NCBI GenBank assembly: GCA_020722725.1
Contig: DYKG01000020.1
Coordinates: 1 to 60,392 of the forward strand
DNA: 60,392 nucleotides
Direction of reading: 5' to 3'
Source: Candidatus Methylomirabilis sp.
GTDB lineage: Bacteria; Muiribacteriota; Ozemobacteria; Ozemobacterales; Ozemobacteraceae
Shown here: one piece after another, positions 52,932 through 60,392 of the stretch
How positions within the stretch are numbered: the first letter of the stretch is position 1
Layout: every line of letters starts with the position of its first letter
The notes under the pieces: model-generated
What the model was told of the DNA's origin: nothing
Databases searched by the model: none
The model's input: only the letters and a program-made list of their open reading frames with translations
Position numbers and translations under genes: made by a program

Positions 52932-53913
52932 CTGCCTGCTCCTGGTTCACCGGAAAATAGCAGCTGACCAGACGATTAATGCCTGCCTGCCTCAACTTGG
53001 GCCGGTTTTCGAGGCATTCAGGGCGACAGCGATTACAGCGATCTGAATAAACACAACCCACCGGCTTTCGGTCTGGCATCGGCAGATTCCCCGCAATCGG
53101 GTGCGGCAAAATCTTCTCAGGAACCAGCCTCGGCAATGCTCCGATCAGGTCTCGAGTATAAGGATGAAAAGGCTTATGCAGCAGTTCTGAAGCAGTGCCA
53201 ATTTCGACAAGGTTACCCGCATAAAGTATCGCCAGCTGATCAGAAATCGCCCGCAAAACCCCAAGATCATGACTGATAAAAATCATGCTCCGCCGGCCAT
53301 CACTGAGATTTTGTCGAAGCTCCCTCAGCAGCTGAACCTGTAAAGCAGCATCAATTGCCGTCGTCGGCTCATCGGCAATAACCAAATCCGGCTTCAATGC
53401 CAGACCAATCGCAATCATTGCCCTTTGCCGCATTCCGCCACTTAGCTGGTGGGGATAAGAATCACAAAATTTTTCAGGATCACTAAAACCAGCTGCCACC
53501 AGAGCATTGCGAACCTGAGCATTAACCTCAGCCTTGCCAATACCCTTATGGTGAGCATAAATCACTTCGGAAACCTGATCGAAAAGCGTCATTAAGGGGT
53601 TCATCGCCGTCATCGGCTCCTGAAAGACAAAACCGATTTGCTTGCCTCTAATTTTGTTCAGCTGCGATTCTGAAAATTCCGCAAGATTTTCACCATTGAA
53701 ATGAATACCCCCGGTCTTTTTAATTATCGACCGATGCGGAATCAGGCCGGCAATGCTCATTGCCAGCACCGATTTGCCTGAACCCGATTCACCGGCCACT
53801 CCCAGACAACTGCCGTTGGCAAGCTCAATCGATATATGCTCTAAAACAGGCAAAGCTCTGTTATCGCTCCCCTTGAGGGTTAAAGAAAAATCTTCTATTT
53901 TCAGCAAGTTCAA
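52924..53913 (-). CDS. Oligopeptide/dipeptide ABC transporter ATPase (DppD/OppD type)
   Basis: A 329-residue ABC ATPase. Walker A is GESGSGKS (41-48), signature [14 protein letters not shown], Walker [13 protein letters not shown], and a Cys-rich C-terminal extension. The start codon is TTG at 53913; a second TTG at 53907 has a better-spaced AGG. It lies 13 bases after the substrate-binding lipoprotein stop, and overlaps the DppF-type gene. Confidence 0.93.
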   Translation of the reverse strand: MNLLKIEDFSLTLKGSDNRALPVLEHISIELANGSCLGVAGESGSGKSVLAMSIAGLIPHRSIIKKTGGIHFNGENLAEFSESQLNKIRGKQIGFVFQEPMTAMNPLMTLFDQVSEVIYAHHKGIGKAEVNAQVRNALVAAGFSDPEKFCDSYPHQLSGGMRQRAMIAIGLALKPDLVIADEPTTAIDAALQVQLLRELRQNLSDGRRSMIFISHDLGVLRAISDQLAILYAGNLVEIGTASELLHKPFHPYTRDLIGALPRLVPEKILPHPIAGNLPMPDRKPVGCVYSDRCNRCRPECLENRPKLRQAGINRLVSCYFPVNQEQADG

Positions 53914-53926
53914 ATACCTGCTTAAA

Positions 53927-55594
53927 TCAAAGCTTTGAATCAGCCGGGCCGAACAGAGCTTTCCAGTTTTTCACATCGTTCCACACCGGGCTGGCCGCCC
54001 GGGCACTTCCTGATACATCATGCATAATTCCAACATCAAAGGGCTTGAAAAGAAATGCCATCGGCTTTTCATCTCGCAGGAAATTCTGCACAACCGCAAG
54101 ATTTTTTGTTTTACTTTCGGTATTTTCATCGCCCGGCATCATCGAATCGAGCTTTTCCAGGGCAACATCAAGCTTGGGATTTGAAAGACCTGAAAAATTC
54201 AATGCCGTCTGATTGTCTGATTTTGAATGCAGCATATCAACCAGATTCCCCGCTTCAGGGAACCTGAAGCTGACCAGTGCCGTATCGAAATCGCCTTTTT
54301 TCAGATGCTGTGCAACCATATCTGACCAGCTGACCGGCTTAAGCGCCAGAAGCACACCGGCACGCCGGCAGTCTTCGACAAAACGCTCGGCAACTGCGCG
54401 GCGCAACAAATTATCGTCATTGAAAACCACCGACAATTCAAGTTTTTGCCCGTTCTGATCGCGGATTCCGTCACCGTCGCTGTCTTTCCAGCCCAGACTG
54501 TCGAGCAGGTCAAGAGCATTGGAGAAGCGAGCCGTAGCTTCGGTAATAACATTGCTGCCACTGGCAAAGGGTGAATCGTATAGAGTTATTCCCGCATAGG
54601 GGATTTCATTTTCAACTTTTTTTCGATCAGCCAGCAGATCGAGAGCATGGCGCATTCTTTTGTCGGCCAGCAAAGGCTTTTTGCCATTGAACAGCCAGGT
54701 CAGGCACGCCGGATTTGGGTATCTGACAAAAAAAAGATTGTCGACCTTCATGGTTTCGAGCTGCTCGGCAACCATTGAGGGCAGACTGATCCAGTCGAGC
54801 TTCTTCGCCCTGAAATCGGTGACCAGCTGCTGATAATCGAAATAGCTGCAAACCAGCACCTGAGTGCGGGTTGCTGTGTCGAAAAAGCTCTCAAAAGGTG
54901 CCAGGTGTATATAGCGCCCTTTTTCACGAGCCACAATTCGATAAGGCCCCAGCCCCACCGGTTGTTCAGAATAAAGCGGCCGGCTTTCAGAAGCAACACC
55001 AGCCTTCTCAACCCGGGCTGCATCAACCGTCTCATTTTTCAGAATATGAGAAGGCAAAATGCCTATAGTCAGCAGATCTAACAGCTTACGCGAGTTTTGG
55101 GTAAAAGTGATTAAAGTCTGCTGTGGGCGGCCAAAAGAGCTTATACTCCCAACCCCTTTGAGAAGATCGGCATATGGGCTGTTATTTTCGGGCTTTCTGA
55201 TCTGTTCAAAAGTATATTCGAGATCTTTTGGATCAAACGCGGTGCCGTCATGCCATTTCAAACCGCTCTTCCAGACCGCCTGAAGAACAATGCTGCCTGA
55301 ACCTTCCGTGATACTGTATGAATCGAAAAGATAAGGCACGAAACTGCCGTCATCGAGCTTGCGCAAAGGTGATGCATGCACGAAATTATTCAGCATCTGC
55401 CCATGTTCCGTTTCGATATGGGCAATCGGGTTAAGCGACATGGGATCGCCGTAAACGCCAAGTCTCAGCCAGCCATTTCCAGATTTAAGAACCTCTTCAA
55501 GTTCTGCTGGAAGCGTATCTTTTTTGCCACAACCCACAGAAAAAATCAGGGTTGAGATCAACAGTAAAATAAAGATGGATTTGCTTGATTTCAT
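53927..55594 (-). CDS. Extracellular solute-binding lipoprotein (SBP_bac_5, peptide-binding)
   Basis: A 555-residue protein of the DppA/OppA family. The N-terminus has a signal sequence ending FSVGCGKK, a slightly irregular lipobox with Cys near residue 22. Family signature regions are present: KSGLKWHDGTAFDPKDLEYTF-type and a late LDMLHSKS region. It probably binds oligopeptides outside the inner membrane for the two ATPases encoded just downstream. The permeases are not in the window. The ATG at 55594 is 15 bases past the O-antigen ligase stop. Confidence 0.9.
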   Translation of the reverse strand: MKSSKSIFILLLISTLIFSVGCGKKDTLPAELEEVLKSGNGWLRLGVYGDPMSLNPIAHIETEHGQMLNNFVHASPLRKLDDGSFVPYLFDSYSITEGSGSIVLQAVWKSGLKWHDGTAFDPKDLEYTFEQIRKPENNSPYADLLKGVGSISSFGRPQQTLITFTQNSRKLLDLLTIGILPSHILKNETVDAARVEKAGVASESRPLYSEQPVGLGPYRIVAREKGRYIHLAPFESFFDTATRTQVLVCSYFDYQQLVTDFRAKKLDWISLPSMVAEQLETMKVDNLFFVRYPNPACLTWLFNGKKPLLADKRMRHALDLLADRKKVENEIPYAGITLYDSPFASGSNVITEATARFSNALDLLDSLGWKDSDGDGIRDQNGQKLELSVVFNDDNLLRRAVAERFVEDCRRAGVLLALKPVSWSDMVAQHLKKGDFDTALVSFRFPEAGNLVDMLHSKSDNQTALNFSGLSNPKLDVALEKLDSMMPGDENTESKTKNLAVVQNFLRDEKPMAFLFKPFDVGIMHDVSGSARAASPVWNDVKNWKALFGPADSKL

Positions 55595-55609
55595 GGCTGC
55601 ACCTGCGGA

Positions 55610-58363
55610 TTAATTATCTGAATTCTGGTTGAACTGATGAATCTGGGGCTCATTATTGAGCGGAATCGCGGGAGCGACGACGGGCGTCTCAGGCTTGAGC
55701 ATATTCTGCCTGATCAGCAGATTGGTTGCCCAGTCGCGAACATCGCTGGCAACAACCTTAGCCGCAGCCAGTCGCTCAAGAATCGGCTGGGCGGCGGCAT
55801 ACTGCTGCGACTTTAAAAAATTCCGCGCCTGATTAACTTCGACTGCTGTTACCGATGCGATCATCGTCTCAGCATAGGCCTTCAGGTCTGCGGGAGAATG
55901 GTCAGACTGTGCCAGTGGTTCAAGATACTGCCTGGCCAGATCAAAACGCTGCATTCTTACATACACGACCCCAAGATCACGCATGAAAACAGGGTTTCCC
56001 GGGTGAAGCTCGAGCGCTTTCTTTAATGCCCCTTCAGCAGTAGCCTGGTCGCCCAGATTGGAAGCGGAAATTCCAAGGATGTTCAACATCGTCGGGTCGC
56101 GATCTTCAACCTGCGCCGAAACGCTGGCAGCAAGCGTTTTAGCTTCACTCCACTTCATCAAACCGGCTTTAACAACCGCAAGTGAAGCATTGGCCTGCAG
56201 CTCAAACTGCGGAAATCTGGCAGCACGCTGCAGATAAAGCTCAGCTTTGTTGACCATCTCAGCGCGCCGGTCTTCCGGAATTGCGTATCTGGTAATGTCG
56301 AGCGCAATTTTGCCGCCGTACATATAATAAATCGATCGCGCATCTCCGCAGGTCAGACCCAGACCCAGTTCTGCCATCTGGTAGGCTTCTGCAAGTTTCT
56401 GCTGCAGATGGTAATAGATGTGCAGTTTTCGGAAGACAACTGAATGGTAAGTCGAACGGGCGTTGAAATTTATGTTCTGCAAAGCCTTTTCTGCGTAAAA
56501 CAAAGCTTTTTCCGCATCTTTATCCTCGGTTTCGTAGATGGAAGCAAGCTTCAAATAAGGGTCGCCCGGCAGCGGGTCAAGACTTATCGCATCAAGAAGC
56601 ATGGCTTTGGCCTGCATCTGCGCTTCTTTCTGCTGATATTTCGAATACATTTCAGCCTTGCGCACCAGCACATCGGCAGTCCAACAGCGATATTCATAAT
56701 ATGCCGAAAGAATCGAAGCACTAAACGCCAGCAGCGCAAACGCATGGGCCATACCTTCAAAAATGCTGACCTGGCGTCGAACCAGCTGCTTTCTGAAGAA
56801 ATCTGTTTCGGTCATTACCGGCACCAATGCCAGGAAAATTACCGCGTAAAGCGCGGTTTCAATGCGATGAAACGGAAAATCAGGAATCGAGGCCATCAAC
56901 TGGGCCACCATCGCGGCACCAATTCCGATCAGCAGAATATGATCGCCGTTCATTTCCCCCCATTTTACCCGCCAGACTTCGCGACGAATAGAACTTTGAA
57001 TAGTATTGAAAAAGCGAAAGGTGAGAAACAAAACGAAAACCAGGCCAACCAGCCCGACTTCAGAGATGACCTGAAGCCAGTCGTTGTGAGCCTGCCTGAA
57101 AGTTACCGGAGCAAATGTTTCCTGGTTGGCATCGGTAAGGGTTTCAGCTTCGAGATATGGGAAAAAATGCTTGTATGAGCCGAAGCCATTGCCGAACATC
57201 CAGCCACCCATACTGTTGCGGAACGACTGAATCGTGGCATACCATACCCACATGCGTTCAAAGGTGTTACTGACCTTGCGATCGAGGGTAAATGTATATT
57301 TGATTTTATCGAGAATACTGGTAGTTTCAAGCTGCCCAAGGGTTTTTATCGAGAAGCCAAATAAAACCACGAAAATCAGCGAAACCGAAATGCCGAAAAA
57401 GATGGCGTTTTTCTTGATCAGAGTGCGGTTGCGATCGTTGATCAGCAGCATTACCGCCATATAGATAATGCCCAGAATGATGCCGATCAGAGCAGCGCGA
57501 CAGCGGGTGATGTAAAGCCCATAGAGCATCCAGGCGTAGAGACCCAATGAAACCAGCTTCATTCCGACATGCCGGTAATAGAAAAAGAAAGCAAGCGGCA
57601 AAAACGCAGTGAACATGGCAAAAGTGCCAAGATAGTTGCGGTTTCCAAAGGTGGAAACGATCGAGCCCATATCGTAGCTCTGATTGGCCAGTTGCGGAAA
57701 AAGCGGCAGATAAAAAGCCGTCTCATCAATTTGCCTGGCTAGCACCTCGTCTTTTACGAACGAAATCAGATGTTTCGCATCGAATTTGAAATAGAGGTTA
57801 TAAGTCTCCATTATGCCGAGGGTTGAGGTCGCCAGCCCGGTAAAAATGATGACCCACAGAATAATTTCAACCTGCCAGCGGCTGCGCACCACATTAACGA
57901 TCAACGGGAAAAGCAGCAGAATCTGAAAAACTCCGCGCAAATCACGAATGGCTGAAGGCGCATTGTAATTCCAGACTACTGAAAGGGCGCAGAAACCGAA
58001 AAACAAGGCAAGCGGAAAATCAAGGCTGGTGCGGGCAAATTTGATGCGCCCGGCAAGAAAAACGCGGGTACAATAAATACCCGCGAGCAGAACGATTGCA
58101 ATTTTTGAAAAGAATTCCTTGGGGGTCAGAAAGTTTTCGGTGGTCTGACGACTGTATAGAAACGGCGCAATCAAGGTCACCAGCACAATGCCGACATAAA
58201 CGATCCACTCTGTGTTGCTCAGGTCGGCTCGGGCTTCGGTGTTGCTTTTGCGGAAAAACCGATACAGCATTTCTTCGGTATCAGCAAAAATCGAACGGCC
58301 TGCCCCTCTTTCAGCAGCCCTTGACCGAGCCTCTGGCTGCAGTCTTCTTTTCTTTTTTGCCAT
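55610..58363 (-). CDS. O-antigen ligase-like protein with TPR tail
   Basis: A 917-residue protein with about ten to twelve membrane helices, the Wzy_C/O-antigen-ligase loop containing RQAHNDWLQVISEVGLVG, and a C-terminal TPR region (about 590-860). Proteins of this class ligate O-antigen, join polymers or glycosylate proteins such as pilins. The adjacent prepilin-like gene overlaps its start (TAATG), which makes a pilin glycosylation or pilin-linked role worth testing. It belongs to a five-gene minus-strand run ending at the ABC ATPases. Confidence 0.88.
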   Translation of the reverse strand: MAKKKRRLQPEARSRAAERGAGRSIFADTEEMLYRFFRKSNTEARADLSNTEWIVYVGIVLVTLIAPFLYSRQTTENFLTPKEFFSKIAIVLLAGIYCTRVFLAGRIKFARTSLDFPLALFFGFCALSVVWNYNAPSAIRDLRGVFQILLLFPLIVNVVRSRWQVEIILWVIIFTGLATSTLGIMETYNLYFKFDAKHLISFVKDEVLARQIDETAFYLPLFPQLANQSYDMGSIVSTFGNRNYLGTFAMFTAFLPLAFFFYYRHVGMKLVSLGLYAWMLYGLYITRCRAALIGIILGIIYMAVMLLINDRNRTLIKKNAIFFGISVSLIFVVLFGFSIKTLGQLETTSILDKIKYTFTLDRKVSNTFERMWVWYATIQSFRNSMGGWMFGNGFGSYKHFFPYLEAETLTDANQETFAPVTFRQAHNDWLQVISEVGLVGLVFVLFLTFRFFNTIQSSIRREVWRVKWGEMNGDHILLIGIGAAMVAQLMASIPDFPFHRIETALYAVIFLALVPVMTETDFFRKQLVRRQVSIFEGMAHAFALLAFSASILSAYYEYRCWTADVLVRKAEMYSKYQQKEAQMQAKAMLLDAISLDPLPGDPYLKLASIYETEDKDAEKALFYAEKALQNINFNARSTYHSVVFRKLHIYYHLQQKLAEAYQMAELGLGLTCGDARSIYYMYGGKIALDITRYAIPEDRRAEMVNKAELYLQRAARFPQFELQANASLAVVKAGLMKWSEAKTLAASVSAQVEDRDPTMLNILGISASNLGDQATAEGALKKALELHPGNPVFMRDLGVVYVRMQRFDLARQYLEPLAQSDHSPADLKAYAETMIASVTAVEVNQARNFLKSQQYAAAQPILERLAAAKVVASDVRDWATNLLIRQNMLKPETPVVAPAIPLNNEPQIHQFNQNSDN

Positions 58364-59121
58364 TATTCAGCCTTGATAATTACTTCAACTCCAGGATACT
58401 CACCGGCAGTGCCGTTTGCCTTGCGTCCGGCAAAATCTTCGATATTCACATTGCTCTGAGAAATGCCTACGGTCGAAGAACCCGGGTAAAGAGCCGTATC
58501 ACTGGCAAGCGCGTTCAATTCAATCAGAAATTCAGAATTTGAGGCAGTAAAACTTGCCAGATTGTTAAAAACAGTAACAGACACATCGGGCGAGAACCAC
58601 AGATCACCCGTTGTTGAGGCGTTAGTAAGACCAAGATTGGTTCTGACCGTCTCTTTAAGAATACGCGAAAACTCAAGCCGCAGAAAATCCCCGTTGCTCA
58701 CGTGCCGGTCTTTGTTTCCATCGACCCAGACCGCCTTCTGCAAAGCCAACGGCGGCTTGTAAAAGGTCACGATATCGTCGGTAGTTTTGACCGAATCTGG
58801 GCCAAATGAATAAACCTTGCCCGAAACATAGTCGAGCTGGTAATCACGCCCCCATGGGTCACGCGGCAGATCCTGCAGATATCTGCCCAGCAGTATCCGC
58901 ATGTCGTTGTTTTCAAACGGCCGGTCTTCCATCGTATCATATTTGATCAGCGCTTCTTTGAGGATATCAAGTTCATGCTTGGCCTTGGTCAGTTTCGTTT
59001 CCTTGACGTAATCCTGATAATAGGGCATCGCTACCCCGACCAGCACCGCAATGATCGCGACAACAATCAACAATTCAATCAATGAAAATGCACGTTTATT
59101 CATGGTAGAAAATGATAACAC
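58363..59121 (-). CDS. Type IV prepilin/pseudopilin-like (GspG-type) protein
   Basis: About 252 residues. The start MLSFSTMNKRA then FSLIELLIVVAIIAVLVG is a prepilin leader, cleaved before Phe, with Ala at -1 instead of the usual Gly. KHELDILKEALIKYD and LPRDPWGRDYQLD match the GspG/pseudopilin head. I choose GTG at 59121, because GGAGGT lies nine bases upstream; ATG at 59103 lacks a ribosome site. Such proteins build pseudopili for type II secretion or type IV pili. It overlaps the O-antigen ligase gene (TAATG). Confidence 0.85.
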   Translation of the reverse strand: MLSFSTMNKRAFSLIELLIVVAIIAVLVGVAMPYYQDYVKETKLTKAKHELDILKEALIKYDTMEDRPFENNDMRILLGRYLQDLPRDPWGRDYQLDYVSGKVYSFGPDSVKTTDDIVTFYKPPLALQKAVWVDGNKDRHVSNGDFLRLEFSRILKETVRTNLGLTNASTTGDLWFSPDVSVTVFNNLASFTASNSEFLIELNALASDTALYPGSSTVGISQSNVNIEDFAGRKANGTAGEYPGVEVIIKAE

Positions 59122-59437
59122 AGCCGTTTTACCTCCACAAGCTAAAATAATGAACTCTTCATCGCCCGTCTCTTTCAGTGCCTGGGCCACATTCTGCGGT
59201 CAATGAGCCCTGCGTAGCTTCAGCGCAGCAGGGGCGGACGCGCAGGAGGCGTAATGCAGAGTCGCCTGAGAATGCAGCGCGACTCGTAAAATGACCACGA
59301 TAGACACCGAAATTAACAAACAACAAATCCCCACCAGTATCGAACCCTCTCTAATTTTTTTAAACCCTTAATCGAAAGTTTCACAAGCCTAAAAATCCTG
59401 TTTGACTCTACAAATTTTCAGAAAAATTTCAGCAAAT
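59122..59437. other. Hairpin-rich gene-free gap
   Basis: A 316-base gap between the prepilin-like gene and hepT. No gene is supported. At 59208-59233 a hairpin pairs CCCTGCG with CGCAG-C-AGGG; at 59259-59285 another pairs GAGTCGC with GCGACTC over a 13-base loop. ATGCAG occurs at 59254-59259 and again near 59272-59277. The rest, to 59437, is AT-rich. This could be an unrecognised RNA or a decayed repeat. Confidence 0.5.
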
Positions 59438-59779
59438 TTAAAGAGACGCAAGAATAGCCTCAAGAGCCTTGCACAAGCTGGGAATATCATTTAATGCTGC
59501 ATCAAAAACGATACCGCTATCTATTTTATCATAAGCATGAGCGACTATATTCCGAAAGGCAATAATTTCCTGCCAGTCAGGAAGTTTCTCAAGCAAATCC
59601 GGAGAAATCTTATTAATTCGATTCAAAGATTCGCCAAGAATTTCAAACTGCCTTTCAACAGCAAACCTGGTCTTGGCATCACCTGCATATTCATCATAAG
59701 AAATTCCTGATGTGAACTCAATAATGAATTTGCACGCTGATAACGCATCATAAAAACACACCTTAGGATTATGATTCAT
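59438..59779 (-). CDS. hepT: HepT-like RNase toxin/antitoxin protein (DUF86)
   Basis: A 113-residue DUF86 protein with the RxxxxHxY motif in RNIVAHAYDKI, the hallmark of HepT ribonuclease toxins in the HepT/MntA system. MntA neutralises it by adenylylation. The ATG at 59779 overlaps the mntA stop by 11 bases, the standard order. Confidence 0.92.
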   Translation of the reverse strand: MNHNPKVCFYDALSACKFIIEFTSGISYDEYAGDAKTRFAVERQFEILGESLNRINKISPDLLEKLPDWQEIIAFRNIVAHAYDKIDSGIVFDAALNDIPSLCKALEAILASL

Positions 59780-60068
59780 AGCAGGTCTTTACTTTGGAAA
59801 AAATGCTTTGCTTCAGATGGGGATTATCAATTGCTTCAGGCATGACCAAATCGACTTCTTTTGTCAGCAAAGCCTCAAGTTCTCGCTTAATCGCCAGGTA
59901 TCTTTTCAAACCCTTGTGAAAACCGTAAAGCTCAAGCAAAAAATCAACATCACTGGTTTTTGGATCAAAAGAATCGGACAATGCGCTTCCAAAAAGCACC
60001 AGGCTTTTCGCATCGTACTTTTTGCAAATTTCCCTGATTCCTGGCAAGAATGGTTCAATATCAAACAT
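59769..60068 (-). CDS. mntA: MntA-like minimal nucleotidyltransferase antitoxin
   Basis: A 99-residue nucleotidyltransferase with GSALSDSF followed by SDVDFLLEL, the GS-x(n)-DxD motif of the MNT family (spacing of 11 residues). It is predicted to adenylylate the HepT toxin. It precedes hepT and overlaps it by 11 bases, completing the module. Confidence 0.92.
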   Translation of the reverse strand: MFDIEPFLPGIREICKKYDAKSLVLFGSALSDSFDPKTSDVDFLLELYGFHKGLKRYLAIKRELEALLTKEVDLVMPEAIDNPHLKQSIFSKVKTCYES

Positions 60069-60094
60069 TTTTCTGACTTTTCTCCCTAATTCGC

Positions 60095-60265
60095 CTATAG
60101 ATCTTCTACATGCCCACGAATTGCCTCACGGATATTTGCCAAAGCTTCTTCATAGGTATCGCCCTGGGAATAACATCCCTGGAAATTATGACACCAGGCA
60201 AAATACCCATCGTTGTCTTTTTCAATCACAATCGGAAATCTATAATTCATGCTTTTTCGTTTCAT
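60095..60265 (-). CDS. HicB-like antitoxin protein, no HicA nearby
   Basis: A 56-residue HicB-type protein: NYRFPIVIEKDNDGYFAWC, then GCYSQGDTYEEALANIREAI matches the HicB fold. It lacks the DNA-binding C-terminal extension found in some HicB proteins, and the ORF continues upstream to 60364 without family-like sequence. No hicA gene lies between 60266 and the window end, nor downstream before mntA. ATG at 60265 has GGGG six bases upstream; ATG at 60250 is an alternative. Confidence 0.75.
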   Translation of the reverse strand: MKRKSMNYRFPIVIEKDNDGYFAWCHNFQGCYSQGDTYEEALANIREAIRGHVEDL

Positions 60266-60392
60266 ATAAACCCCATTCAGCCAGATGCTCAACACTCTAA
60301 TTATACCCGGCCGCAAGTCGCTATTCAAGTTTGAAAACAGTGGTGGTCCGAGAAAATTGGTCAAGCCGATAAGTGATAAAACACCAAAAATT

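Noticed and set aside
59103..59190. Longer prepilin start at 59190
   Set aside because: The extra residues do not resemble a leader and would place the cleavage motif too far in; GTG at 59121 has the correct ribosome site.
1..60392. CRISPR arrays, tRNA/rRNA genes, insertion sequences or prophage
   Set aside because: I read both strands for regularly spaced repeats, cloverleaf-like or rRNA-like sequence and transposase or integrase motifs and saw none. A covariance or profile search would be decisive.

Overview
The window reads as a single, gene-dense (about 47% G+C by eye) bacterial chromosome segment with almost no mobile DNA. Roughly 50 protein genes are supported; I saw no rRNA, tRNA, CRISPR array or insertion sequence. 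The host looks like a Gram-negative-type, environmental, uncultured bacterium: it has DsbD, a Wzz-like protein, an O-antigen ligase fused to TPRs, prepilin-like proteins, many TPR proteins, and a PP2C/GGDEF/HD-GYP signalling block. The style (TPR-tailed O-antigen ligase, pilin-type C-terminal domains, MutL/DUF6754 cluster) makes me think of candidate phylum Riflebacteria or a neighbour. That is a guess from protein style, not something the sequence proves. TTG and GTG starts with good Shine-Dalgarno sequences are common, and stop/start overlaps of the TAATG or TGATG type link many genes.

Layout. 0.1-4.1 kb (minus): MoxR ATPase, DUF58 and transglutaminase operon. 4.2-6.8 kb (plus): M18 aminopeptidase, a strong terminator, then holA starting directly at the T-tract. 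6.9-9.4 kb (minus): rpsT, a beta-propeller protein and an SH3/LytM peptidase. 9.5-20.1 kb (plus): a signalling operon of GAF/PP2C phosphatase, GAF/GGDEF cyclase and GAF/HD-GYP phosphodiesterase, overlapping into a CBS/CCA-type tRNA nucleotidyltransferase and an M50 peptidase. 20.2-24.0 kb (minus): ferritin, then HD-rarA-HD and an exported protein. 24.1-34.1 kb (plus): DUF885 peptidase, HIT hydrolase, small exported and membrane proteins, two TPR proteins, NAD kinase and DsbD. 34.3-43.2 kb (minus): NIF3, phosphohexomutase, TPR/transglutaminase, a HEAT protein with an acidic hinge, an FmdB-type zinc ribbon under a perfect CIRCE operator, and an orphan N6-adenine methylase. 43.4-51.7 kb (minus): the most interesting locus, an eight-gene operon. 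51.9-59.1 kb (minus): prepilin-like protein, O-antigen ligase-TPR, oligopeptide-binding lipoprotein and two ABC ATPases. 59.2-60.4 kb: a hairpin-rich gap, then HepT/MntA and a lone HicB-like protein.

The standout is the operon at 43.4-51.7 kb. A consensus-like promoter drives a DUF6754 membrane protein with a long Ala/Pro linker, two polytopic membrane proteins, a bitopic extracytoplasmic protein, a small amphipathic protein, an ASKHA ATPase of the MutL (glutamate mutase L) family, a barrel-sandwich protein, and a Wzz chain-length protein coupled by a TAATG overlap. No glutamate mutase subunit is present. The simplest reading is an undescribed ATPase-driven envelope complex, possibly tied to polysaccharide or cell-surface assembly. 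That function is inference.
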